In this document: positions 18,164-25,472 of the stretch, one piece after another
Numbering within the stretch: position 1 is the first letter of the stretch
Layout of the letters: each line of letters opens with the position of its first letter
IMG/VR virus record: IMGVR_UViG_3300021962_000520
Location: 1 to 27,492 of that record
Length of the DNA: 27,492 bases
Reading direction: 5' to 3' (one strand)
DNA from: a virus
Program-made: the position numbers and the translations under genes
Notes under the pieces: model-generated
The model's input: the letters and a program-made list of their open reading frames with translations, nothing else
What the model was told of the DNA's origin: nothing
The model's database searches: none

Positions 18164-20746
18164 TGAAAAGAATTTATCTACATATTCATTTAAAGCTGGA
18201 AAATCCCATTTTAAATCATCATATATTCCTTGTAATTTATTTAATAATACATTTTCAAATCCTTGATCTGTATCAGCAAATTTAGTTAATATATTAACAA
18301 TAAATTCAGGATCATTACCTGTAAATCCTAATACTGGGATCATATATGGATTATTTTTTAAAGGAATAAAATACATTTTGTCACCAGCAACCAAACATGG
18401 ATATTTTGTATCTAGTTTATTAAAACGAAGTAAATCATTATGATATATAGCTGCTTTAGTATTAATAGGACATTTTTTAACTAATTTAGAAAATATAGTA
18501 CCAGCTGTTGGAGGCGATTCAATATAATTTTTAATTTGTTTTACTCCAGTAGGTTTAGATACTTCTTTATAAGATAATGTTTTTAAATGTTTTCTAAAAT
18601 TAATAATTTTTTTATCAATTTCTTTTTTAGGTTTACCATACATTATATCCATTAATAATTCTTCACCAAACTTAGCATAAATTGGAGTCATGTTTGATTT
18701 CATAACATCCATACCTTTAATATCTAATTCTTCTGTTGGAACACCTTCTTTATTTACAATAAATTGAGCATATCTTCTTTTACCAGCAAAATAACCTCGC
18801 TCAAGTATAACTTCCTGTTTTAATTCAAAATATTCATTATCAACATTAAATTGATTAATACATAAATTTTGTAAGAATGGTTTTGTTTTATCCTGATATT
18901 CTTTAGTAATTTCAAGAGCTACAGGTACTACTTGTTCTCTAGATTTAATATCAATTTCAGGTTTTCGTTTTTTGATTAAGTCTTTCATTTCAAAAAACAA
19001 ACTATCAGTATCAGCGGTTACAACATAATCTTTATTAGTACCTAATTCAGTATTAATTTCTTTATTAACAAACTTAATTGATTCTTGGTCTAATCTTTGA
19101 CCAGTTAAAGTAATAGCTTTACTTATAAATAAATTACCATCACTATATCTCCATCCATTTTGAGCAAATACACCATATACATCATTTAATTTAATTTTAA
19201 ATGTATGTTGTAACCTATTATAATGTTCACCCATAGCTATATCACCAATTTTATATGCTTTTTTCATTAAATCTTTATATTGTTTTCTTTTATTAAACCA
19301 ATCATTTAATATTTCTACAATAACAGATGGCATATCTTTTTTAAACATTGTTCCATTAGCTGCTATAGCCCAGTCATTATTTTCAATCATTTGAACCAAT
19401 TTACCTGCTGAAATAGAGGCTGTTTGGATTTTTCTTTTATTATCAACTTTTTCTATAGTTAATTCATAATCAGGATCTAGTTTTTTTATATCTTCTAAAC
19501 CCCATTGATTATCATATTTATCTCTATTTTTAATTCTACCAACTAATGTTTCAATTCCTATATTTAAATTTCTAATAATTGAAGGATATAGTGAAGTAAA
19601 GTCTAAGTCACTAACCCATTCATATAAACCAGGAACTGGATCTTTTAAATAACCACCAGCATATTCTTCATTACCTTCTTTTAATGCTGGATTGTATGTA
19701 GTTGGTTTATTTGGTGAGACTATATCTTTACGTCTTAAATATGTTAAAATAGCACCTTCATTTAATGCTGTTGAATAATAAATATTTTCATATGGTACAT
19801 GACATAAATGACATATATTAATAGTTAAATCAATAAATTGTAATTTTTTGTCTAACTCAACTAATATCTCAACGTCTCGAATATTATACTCAATAAATTT
19901 ATTTACATCTTCTCTAAATAATCTATCAAGTGATCCTTCATATTCAATTTTACCTAATTTAACATATCTAGTTCCTATATCACCTAATTTATAGGAACGT
20001 TCTTGTTTCATAATATATTTTTTATGAAGCAACATATAGTCAAGATGGTTAACACCTTCAATATTAATTGTTGATTCGTTTTGTTGAGTCTTTTTATTAA
20101 AGAAATCTACTACTCTAGTACGACCAAGTGGTGATAATTTTTTAGAGTATTTATCACCCATAACTTTATTAATACGATGATATAAATAAGGTATATCAAA
20201 AAATTCACTATTCCAACCTGATATAATTGTTGGATCTAGTTCTTCATATAATTCTAAAAATTTACCTAATAATATTTTTTCATTAGAATAAGGTATAACT
20301 TCTCTATCAGGTTCATTAACTCTTTCTAATTGATTTTTTTCATCTAAAATTAAACAATAATATTTTTTAGTATTAACATCATATAAAGCTACAGATGTTA
20401 TTTTCATAGGTGCATTTTTAATATACTCTGTAGTTAAAGCACCACCAATTTCACACTCTATGTCTAAAAATACTACATTATGAAATTTAGGACCATCATC
20501 TTGATCTTTATATATATCAACTAAAATATTAGTCTCAATTGGAATATCTACTTCATAATAAGAAAATGGATCTTCTTTATTCCATTCTTTAACAGGTTTA
20601 ACTTTTTTATTATCTAATGTAAAAAACTCACCATCAGGATCAAGTTTGTAATATACTGGTGTATAAGGAAAATTAACCCAGCCTTTTTCATCATCTCTAA
20701 TGGTGCATGTTTTATCATAATAATTGTAAGATATAGCTTGATACAT
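18155..20746 (-). CDS. 43: Replicative DNA polymerase, family B (T4 gp43-like)
   Basis: 863 residues, against 898 in T4. Exonuclease motifs: Exo I VVFLDIECEI with Asp95/Glu97, Exo II SGWNSEFFDIPY with Asp184, Exo III YNIRD (287-291). Polymerase motifs: A LDFTSLYPSI (381-390), B KIKLNDVYG with Asn521 and Tyr524, C ADTDSLFFE with Asp579/Asp581. Both proofreading and synthesis sites are therefore intact. The C-terminus ends EYVDKFFSFG, which could act as the clamp-binding peptide (Phe-Phe near the end). A ribosome binding site AGAGG precedes the ATG. It is driven by the class 1 promoter at 20761-20791, which overlaps a terminator. Confidence 0.96.
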   Translation of the reverse strand: MYQAISYNYYDKTCTIRDDEKGWVNFPYTPVYYKLDPDGEFFTLDNKKVKPVKEWNKEDPFSYYEVDIPIETNILVDIYKDQDDGPKFHNVVFLDIECEIGGALTTEYIKNAPMKITSVALYDVNTKKYYCLILDEKNQLERVNEPDREVIPYSNEKILLGKFLELYEELDPTIISGWNSEFFDIPYLYHRINKVMGDKYSKKLSPLGRTRVVDFFNKKTQQNESTINIEGVNHLDYMLLHKKYIMKQERSYKLGDIGTRYVKLGKIEYEGSLDRLFREDVNKFIEYNIRDVEILVELDKKLQFIDLTINICHLCHVPYENIYYSTALNEGAILTYLRRKDIVSPNKPTTYNPALKEGNEEYAGGYLKDPVPGLYEWVSDLDFTSLYPSIIRNLNIGIETLVGRIKNRDKYDNQWGLEDIKKLDPDYELTIEKVDNKRKIQTASISAGKLVQMIENNDWAIAANGTMFKKDMPSVIVEILNDWFNKRKQYKDLMKKAYKIGDIAMGEHYNRLQHTFKIKLNDVYGVFAQNGWRYSDGNLFISKAITLTGQRLDQESIKFVNKEINTELGTNKDYVVTADTDSLFFEMKDLIKKRKPEIDIKSREQVVPVALEITKEYQDKTKPFLQNLCINQFNVDNEYFELKQEVILERGYFAGKRRYAQFIVNKEGVPTEELDIKGMDVMKSNMTPIYAKFGEELLMDIMYGKPKKEIDKKIINFRKHLKTLSYKEVSKPTGVKQIKNYIESPPTAGTIFSKLVKKCPINTKAAIYHNDLLRFNKLDTKYPCLVAGDKMYFIPLKNNPYMIPVLGFTGNDPEFIVNILTKFADTDQGFENVLLNKLQGIYDDLKWDFPALNEYVDKFFSFG

Positions 20747-20760
20747 AACCTCTTTTTATA

Positions 20761-20791
20761 TAATATAGCAAAAAAGGCTTGGATTACCAAG
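20761..20791 (-). promoter_or_regulatory. Class 1 promoter for DNA polymerase, overlapping a terminator
   Basis: Minus strand CTTGG at 20787-20791 and CTATATTA at 20761-20768, with the same 31-nt geometry as the other copies and one mismatch in each box. The -33-like CTTGG is also the 5' stem of the terminator hairpin. Confidence 0.6.
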
Positions 20792-20797
20792 CCTCTT
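20770..20797 (-). terminator. Intrinsic terminator after the 155-aa structural gene
   Basis: Minus strand GGCTTGG-TAAT-CCAAGCC (20776-20793), a perfect 7-bp GC-rich stem with a 4-nt loop, followed by TTTTTT. It insulates the polymerase gene from the fibre genes upstream. Confidence 0.9.
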
Positions 20798-20819
20798 TAA
20801 AAATATAAAATAATATAAA

Positions 20820-21287
20820 TTAACTATGTAATATATGGAATGTAAATGGTACAACTTGTCCACCTTCTGAGGCAAATGTAACAACACCACCTACTAAACT
20901 AACAACATGGATAGCTTGAGAACCAACTCCAGGTATAGAACCTGTAGCTGTAGCTGTTATAAAGCAATTTGTCCCTAAAGTATTACTTGATAATTGAGCA
21001 ATATTTACTACAGCTAATGATGGTGTCCCACCATTAGTAGTAGATGATCCTCCAATTAAATTTAAATTTAAAGGTGTAGGTCCAACTCCATTTGGATATG
21101 CAACTGATGTAACTCGAATTGATGTTGTGGCTGATGATACAGACATTGAACTAGTTACATCACTAGCTATATATGATGATGAGATGAAAGCTAAATTACC
21201 ATCAAGCTGAGCATGTGTTAAGGAAGAACCCTTGATAGATGTAGCAGCAGCGTTTGGAGTTGTTGTTGTACGATAAATAATACCCAT
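20820..21287 (-). CDS. Probable phage structural / tail-fibre protein
   Basis: 155 residues, Ser/Thr/Ala/Gly-rich beta protein. Near the N-terminus SIKGSSLTHAQLDGNLAFIS matches the short 'GSxLTHAQxDxNF' segment seen in many phage tail-fibre and appendage proteins. The remainder is repetitive beta (ATTSIRVTSVAYPNG; GSQAIHVVSLVGGVVTFASE). No enzymatic motif is present. It is preceded by an exact class 2 box and followed by a strong terminator, so it is likely a short late unit. Confidence 0.6.
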   Translation of the reverse strand: MGIIYRTTTTPNAAATSIKGSSLTHAQLDGNLAFISSSYIASDVTSSMSVSSATTSIRVTSVAYPNGVGPTPLNLNLIGGSSTTNGGTPSLAVVNIAQLSSNTLGTNCFITATATGSIPGVGSQAIHVVSLVGGVVTFASEGGQVVPFTFHILHS

Positions 21288-21289
21288 AT

Positions 21290-21300
21290 ATTATAAATAT
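21290..21300 (-). promoter_or_regulatory. Class 2 box before the 155-aa structural gene
   Basis: Minus strand ATATTTATAAT, an exact copy, only a few bases before the ATG at 21287, within a 19-nt intergenic gap. Confidence 0.5.
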
Positions 21301-21306
21301 ATGTTT

Positions 21307-21822
21307 TTATTGTCTTTGTTTATCTTTTTGCCATTGACCATTATAAAGTTGATCATCTGATACTGGGGTGCATTCATGGAAATACATTTGAGCTACTCTA
21401 GCATCTTCTTCAATAAAGATTGTTTCAAATACAATCATATATGTACCAACATTATCAGTTTCAAAACCAGGATCAAAAACACTTGAAGTTATAATAGCAC
21501 CATTTCTCATCAATGAAGAACGTTGGCGAATTAATCCTACACGATTAGGAGTAATTTTACAACCTTCATTCATTATAACATCATATACTCCTTCATATAA
21601 AAGAAAACCACGTTTTCCTTCTAAACTAATTTTTTCAACAGGAGTATGAGTATTTAAAATAGTTTGATCTTTTAATACTCTACCTATCATACCATTTGGT
21701 ACTGGGTTTCCTACTTTATTAACTTGTTTAACTGATAAGTCATAACCTACTTGAGCAGGTTTACCTTTAGCATTGTCTAATTTAATTAGACTTTCTTCTA
21801 AAATTTGATTTGTGTTTAACAT
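21307..21822 (-). CDS. dCTP deaminase / dUTPase-family protein
   Basis: 171 residues. The trimeric dUTPase/Dcd fold is recognised from QVGYDLSV (24-31), the loop RQRSSLMRNG (99-108; RSS binds phosphate) and SVFDPGFETD (114-123), then YMIVFETIFIEEDARVAQM. These enzymes make dUMP from dUTP or dUTP from dCTP, serving dTMP supply and lowering dUTP. Which reaction is performed cannot be decided here. Its start lies inside the 3' end of the upstream 62-aa gene (41-nt overlap), an unusually long overlap for the window. Confidence 0.75.
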   Translation of the reverse strand: MLNTNQILEESLIKLDNAKGKPAQVGYDLSVKQVNKVGNPVPNGMIGRVLKDQTILNTHTPVEKISLEGKRGFLLYEGVYDVIMNEGCKITPNRVGLIRQRSSLMRNGAIITSSVFDPGFETDNVGTYMIVFETIFIEEDARVAQMYFHECTPVSDDQLYNGQWQKDKQRQ

Positions 21823-21970
21823 TTTTAAATAACTTGTTTAATTTATTTTTTCTTCTTGTACAACCACAGTCATCATATCCGAAAAGCTTAGTGATAAAAG
21901 TAGCAAAACGTTTACCTTGACCAAAAGTAATCACATGTATAATTTTTTCTACTATATCACCTAAACCCAT
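21782..21970 (-). CDS. Small conserved-looking phage protein, unknown
   Basis: 62 residues: MGLGDIVEKIIHVITFGQGK, then FATFITKLFGYDDCGC and a basic tail RRKNKLNKLFKNVKHKSNF. A CGC pair and Lys-rich C-terminus suggest nucleic-acid or metal contact. I recall similar short proteins in Bacteroidota phages but no function. It follows folE immediately and overlaps the dCTP deaminase/dUTPase start by 41 nt; both frames look coding, so the overlap is probably real. Confidence 0.5.
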   Translation of the reverse strand: MGLGDIVEKIIHVITFGQGKRFATFITKLFGYDDCGCTRRKNKLNKLFKNVKHKSNFRRKSN

Positions 21971-21971
21971 T

Positions 21972-22706
21972 TTAACGATAACCCTCCATACCTAATTTTA
22001 ACATGTCCATAACTTCTTGTTTAGCTGTTTTATTATGATCAGCAAATACACCACTTACTTCACTAGTAACCATACTAGCTCCAAAATGTTTAATACCACG
22101 ACAACTAACACAATTATGATAACTATGAATAACAACCATTGCTCCAACATTATCTTCACATACTTCATTAATAGCATTATGAATAGCTACTGTTAATTGT
22201 TCTTGAATAGCACCTCTACGTGAATAATGTTCAACAATACGATTTAATTTACTTAAACCAATTACTTTACCATTTTCTCCAGGTACATAAGCTACATGAG
22301 CTTTACCTAAAATAGCCTGATGGTGATGAGAACACATACTTACAATTGGAATATCTCTTTCTAAAATAATTCCATTATAACCATCTGATGGGAAAGCTGT
22401 AATTTCTGTTGGTAATTCATATCTACCTTTCCAAAGATCTAAAACATAAGCTTTAGCTACACGACGAGGTGTTTCCATTGAATTTGGATCATTTTTCCAA
22501 TCAACTCCTAAAGCATCTAAAAACTCACCATATGCTTTTTCAGCTTTATCAATGATTTTATATTTTTCTTTATCAGTTAATGAACGATGTTCACCATCCT
22601 TAATTAATCTGTCTAACTGAAGTGAAATACCATTAGCAAAACCAGGTTGAGCAAGTTCAAGTTTTTCTACATCAATAATTTTTCTACGTTTATTTTCAAT
22701 TGTCAT
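21972..22706 (-). CDS. folE: GTP cyclohydrolase I (FolE)
   Basis: 244 residues. Zinc site from Cys125, His128 and Cys199 (CSHHHQAILGKAHVAYVP and HNCVSCRGIKHFGAS); substrate residues in GLSKLNRIVEHYSRR and QEQLTVAIHNAI. It converts GTP to dihydroneopterin triphosphate, the first step toward both folate and 7-deazaguanines. Because a QueE gene lies at the end of the window, 7-deazaguanine (preQ0-type) synthesis for DNA or tRNA modification is the likelier use. It is about 20 residues longer than E. coli FolE at the N-terminus. It has a class 1 promoter at 22712-22742. Confidence 0.93.
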   Translation of the reverse strand: MTIENKRRKIIDVEKLELAQPGFANGISLQLDRLIKDGEHRSLTDKEKYKIIDKAEKAYGEFLDALGVDWKNDPNSMETPRRVAKAYVLDLWKGRYELPTEITAFPSDGYNGIILERDIPIVSMCSHHHQAILGKAHVAYVPGENGKVIGLSKLNRIVEHYSRRGAIQEQLTVAIHNAINEVCEDNVGAMVVIHSYHNCVSCRGIKHFGASMVTSEVSGVFADHNKTAKQEVMDMLKLGMEGYR

Positions 22707-22711
22707 AACTA

Positions 22712-22742
22712 TAATATAATAATTTATTTTTAAAAAGCCAAA
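22712..22742 (-). promoter_or_regulatory. Class 1 promoter for folE
   Basis: Minus strand TTTGGCT at 22736-22742 and TTATATTA at 22712-22719, TAA at positions 11-13. It lies in the intergenic gap. Only 5 nt separate the -7-like box from the ATG at 22706, so the mRNA should be leaderless or nearly so. Confidence 0.72.
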
Positions 22743-22910
22743 TTAAGGTAAACAAGTAACACAACCTTTATAAGTTAAAGGTAAGTTGTTATTTTTAATA
22801 AAAAGATGCAAAGACTCAGCTGTATTAAAGGTTTGTTTTATAATTTGTCCATTTTGGCTGTATTCAATCCAACCACCATTATCCGTAAAATAAAAATTTA
22901 TTACTATCAT
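22743..22910 (-). CDS. Small protein following the fibre gene, unknown
   Basis: 55 residues from the ATG at 22910, which overlaps the fibre stop as ATGA; a longer form from 22940 would overlap the fibre gene by 34 nt and is less likely. The sequence is beta-like (INFYFTDNGGWIEYSQNGQI), ending CVTCLP with a CxxC pair. It could be a fibre chaperone or assembly factor by position only. Confidence 0.5.
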   Translation of the reverse strand: MIVINFYFTDNGGWIEYSQNGQIIKQTFNTAESLHLFIKNNNLPLTYKGCVTCLP

Positions 22911-23941
22911 AATCCAAATCTTGATCTTTGAGCGTTCCAATTTGTAGCAATTTCTGAAGAAGTTAATGCTTTATTGTAAATTCTTATAATGGCTAAATCT
23001 CCATCCATAGAAACACAACAAGGACCATTTATAATACCAGGAGGACCATTTTGCATGTCGGGGTTTGGTGAAATAGAAATATTACCTGTGACTGAACCAT
23101 TCACATATGAATAAAATTTACTTCCAGCACCTAATTCATTTTGTTTATCAAAAACACCAACAAGTTGTAACCAAACACCTGTAGAGATTCCACTACCTAC
23201 ACCACCTTCACTATAACCATTACAACTATCAGCAGGACCAATTAAATAATACATAGAACTACCATTTATACCCCATCTATAACCAGGACAACTACCAGCA
23301 TTATTAATAATTGATGTTTGACCTGCAAGTGAATTTAATCGTACCCATGCCTCAAAACTAAAACTTTTAGTACCTGAAATGGGAACATATCCATTTAAAT
23401 TAAATCCATTTGATGAATTTGTATTTAAAGCAGCAGGATTATTCATAACCCAATAACCACTATTAGTCCAAGAAGCAGCAATTGATGTTCCTCCTCCTTT
23501 TGAAGTGGTTACATTAATTCCATTACCACTTATGTCATACCAAACGTTACTCGTTCCTGGATAACTATCGCTGATACCAGCATCTAAATAACAAGTAAGA
23601 GCATCAGTTGTAATGTAAGGAAAAGTTGTACTAAAATTTTTATTCAACATAAATTTATCAGTTTGGATTGAATAATATTGAATACATTGACTAACAGTTG
23701 TATAACTAGTTCCTGCTATTTGGTTTGTGATACTAATTAATTGAGCATCGTTAGCAGGACAATAGATACTAGGACCACCAGATGCTTTATTTAGATAAAT
23801 TGTATAACCGCCTGATGGTGGGTTGATACCTGTATAAAAACTAGTTCCAGTATCAGCAGTATTGTTACTAATAAGCATGTTACCTTTTCTAAGACAACCT
23901 GCTGGTGTAGCTCCTGTTGAATATTGGATTCCGTTAGGCAT
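22907..23941 (-). CDS. LamG/concanavalin-type tail-fibre protein, paralog 1
   Basis: 344 residues. An N-terminal module (about 1-110; ATPAGCLRKGNMLISNNTAD, YLNKASGGPSIYCPAND) is shared with the protein at 24231-25205. The C-terminal part (about 115-344) is a LamG/concanavalin-like jelly roll: WYDISGNGINVTTSKGG, FSFEAWVRLNSLAG, DLAIIRIYNKALTSSEIATN, ending SRFGL. Such domains bind carbohydrate, so this is a good receptor-binding candidate. The shared N-terminus probably attaches to the virion while the lectin part diverges. It has no signal peptide. Confidence 0.75.
   Translation of the reverse strand: MPNGIQYSTGATPAGCLRKGNMLISNNTADTGTSFYTGINPPSGGYTIYLNKASGGPSIYCPANDAQLISITNQIAGTSYTTVSQCIQYYSIQTDKFMLNKNFSTTFPYITTDALTCYLDAGISDSYPGTSNVWYDISGNGINVTTSKGGGTSIAASWTNSGYWVMNNPAALNTNSSNGFNLNGYVPISGTKSFSFEAWVRLNSLAGQTSIINNAGSCPGYRWGINGSSMYYLIGPADSCNGYSEGGVGSGISTGVWLQLVGVFDKQNELGAGSKFYSYVNGSVTGNISISPNPDMQNGPPGIINGPCCVSMDGDLAIIRIYNKALTSSEIATNWNAQRSRFGL
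23751..23793. repeat. 43-bp direct repeat shared by the two fibre genes, copy 1
   Basis: Plus-strand bases 23751-23793 are identical to 25015-25057. The block encodes the conserved YLNKASGGPSIYCPAN segment of the N-terminal module and continues as imperfect identity on both sides. Confidence 0.8.
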
Positions 23942-23945
23942 TTTA

Positions 23946-24218
23946 TTAAATTAAAGAACTTGTCATTGGGGATGTCCACTCGGGTGTAGCTAAAATAGTT
24001 AAAATCTCATCGTAAGTATATTCTTGAGATTTACTTATTAAACTAGCTACTGATGAGGGTTGAGGCATATCATATTTAACAAATGTTTTTGTTTCATCAA
24101 CTGATTTTCTAACTGTATCAGCATCTGTTTCAAATACTTGATTAAAATTAATTGATGGTAATTCTGTTACGTTAAAAATAACAAAACGTCTGTCTGGGTA
24201 TTCTTGTTCTAGTGACAT
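23946..24218 (-). CDS. Hypothetical structural-region protein
   Basis: 90 residues between the two fibre paralogs: YPDRRFVIFNVTELPSINFN, then VFETDADTVRKSVDETKTFV and a helix DEILTILATPEW. It is mostly acidic and has no recognised domain. Position and the class 2 box just before its ATG suggest a late virion or fibre-assembly protein. Confidence 0.5.
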   Translation of the reverse strand: MSLEQEYPDRRFVIFNVTELPSINFNQVFETDADTVRKSVDETKTFVKYDMPQPSSVASLISKSQEYTYDEILTILATPEWTSPMTSSLI

Positions 24219-24220
24219 AT

Positions 24221-24231
24221 ATTATAAATAT
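24221..24231 (-). promoter_or_regulatory. Class 2 box before the 90-aa gene
   Basis: Minus strand ATATTTATAAT, an exact copy, in the 12-nt gap between fibre paralog 2 and the ATG at 24218. Confidence 0.5.
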
Positions 24232-25205
24232 TAGAGGCCGAAGCGACCTTTTTGAGCGTTATAATTTTGTGATATTTCAGATGATGATAAAATCCTATTA
24301 TAAATTCTATAAATACCTCCATTACCGGAAAAATAACCTTGTTCTGCCCATCTTGCTATTACAACGTTAGTAGTACCAATAAAAGAGGCTATAGTACCTG
24401 TTCCTTGAGATACATTATTTTTAAATATTTGACAAACACCATTTGAAGCATTAAAAGTATATACAATTTGATACCAGTTATTTACAGTAACAGTTCCAGC
24501 ATTAAAATCTGAAGCATAATGACCTTGGTATATATTTCCATTTCTAAATACTAAGTGTAAACCTTGTCTAAAACCTTGTTGATCAGTACCAAACATTGTT
24601 CTATCACCTGATAAATTTGTAGGATAAACCCATGCTTCCATAGTATAATTAGCATCATAAAAACCTAATTGTGTTGCTGTTTTACCTGTATTAACATAAT
24701 CATCTGCTCCATCCCACACAATCGAACCACTATTAGCAGAAGTAAACGCAGGATTATTTATTAATGTTCCATTATTAGCATTCCCACTCAAATCATACCA
24801 AGTAGTTCCTGTTGTTGGGTATGAAGGATCAAAACCCGCATCATAATTTAACACTAAACCATTAGTTATAATTCCCTCATAGTTAAAATTAACACATAGT
24901 TTATCTGTTTGAGTAGCAAAATAGTTTAAACATTGAGCTACTGTTGTATAACCGGCCGGGGAACCTACAGTTCCTGCAATATTTTTATTTGTAATATCAA
25001 TTAATTGAGTATCATTAGCAGGACAATAGATACTAGGACCACCAGATGCTTTATTTAAATAAACAGTATAACCACCTGCTGGTGAATCAATACCATTAAA
25101 AAATGTTAACCCATAATCAGCAGTATTGTTACCAATCAACATATTGCCTTTTCTAAGGCAACCTGTTGGAGTAGCTCCTGTTGAGTATTTTATTACGTTT
25201 GGCAT
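24231..25205 (-). CDS. LamG/concanavalin-type tail-fibre protein, paralog 2
   Basis: 324 residues. The N-terminal module (TPTGCLRKGNMLIGNNTADY; YLNKASGGPSIYCPAND) matches paralog 1 almost residue for residue. The LamG region runs from about 125: WYDLSGNANNGTLINNP, WDGADDYVNTG, YTMEAWVYPTNLSGDRTMFG, GIYRIYNRILSSSEISQNYN, ending GRFGL. A carbohydrate-binding receptor role is inferred. The two fibres differ most in the central lectin face, as expected of diversified receptor binders. A variant class 2 box precedes it. Confidence 0.78.
   Translation of the reverse strand: MPNVIKYSTGATPTGCLRKGNMLIGNNTADYGLTFFNGIDSPAGGYTVYLNKASGGPSIYCPANDTQLIDITNKNIAGTVGSPAGYTTVAQCLNYFATQTDKLCVNFNYEGIITNGLVLNYDAGFDPSYPTTGTTWYDLSGNANNGTLINNPAFTSANSGSIVWDGADDYVNTGKTATQLGFYDANYTMEAWVYPTNLSGDRTMFGTDQQGFRQGLHLVFRNGNIYQGHYASDFNAGTVTVNNWYQIVYTFNASNGVCQIFKNNVSQGTGTIASFIGTTNVVIARWAEQGYFSGNGGIYRIYNRILSSSEISQNYNAQKGRFGL
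25015..25057. repeat. 43-bp direct repeat shared by the two fibre genes, copy 2
   Basis: Identical to 23751-23793 and in the same orientation, about 1.26 kb apart. It could support recombination between the fibre genes. Confidence 0.8.
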
Positions 25206-25207
25206 TT

Positions 25208-25218
25208 GTAATAAATAT
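25208..25218 (-). promoter_or_regulatory. Class 2 box (variant) before fibre paralog 2
   Basis: Minus strand ATATTTATTAC just before the ATG at 25205, identical to the copy at 14307-14317. Confidence 0.45.
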
Positions 25219-25227
25219 GATTAATTT

Positions 25228-25431
25228 TTAAGTATTTTTATTGTTACTATTTTTAATTTTATTTTGTTCTTGTTGTATTTCATTCATTTTACTAGCTGTA
25301 CTAAGAACTAATATAGCTAACTGAGACCAAATTTGGTCAATTTCTTTCATTTGTTTATTTACTAAATAATGTAAATATCCAACTAACACTATTAGTATAA
25401 ATACAAATGATATTAATATATTGATTGTCAT
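25228..25431 (-). CDS. Small single-span membrane protein
   Basis: 67 residues. An N-terminal transmembrane helix (about 3-24, INILISFVFILIVLVGYLHY) is followed by a helical region (KQMKEIDQIWSQLAILVLS) and an Asn/Lys-rich tail. No family is recognised. It is the first gene after the class 1 promoter at 25441-25471. Confidence 0.5.
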   Translation of the reverse strand: MTINILISFVFILIVLVGYLHYLVNKQMKEIDQIWSQLAILVLSTASKMNEIQQEQNKIKNSNNKNT

Positions 25432-25440
25432 AACTTTTAT

Positions 25441-25471
25441 TAATATAATGTTTTTTAATTATAAAGCCAAA
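25441..25471 (-). promoter_or_regulatory. Class 1 promoter for the 67-aa membrane protein
   Basis: Minus strand TTTGGCT at 25465-25471 and TTATATTA at 25441-25448. It lies in the 41-nt gap after the nuclease gene. The leader is about 7 nt to the ATG at 25431. Confidence 0.7.
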
Positions 25472-25472
25472 C

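Noticed and set aside
22911-22940. Longer N-terminus of the 55-residue protein after the fibre gene
   Set aside because: The extension lies inside the fibre coding region; the ATGA overlap at 22910 is the usual layout in this phage.
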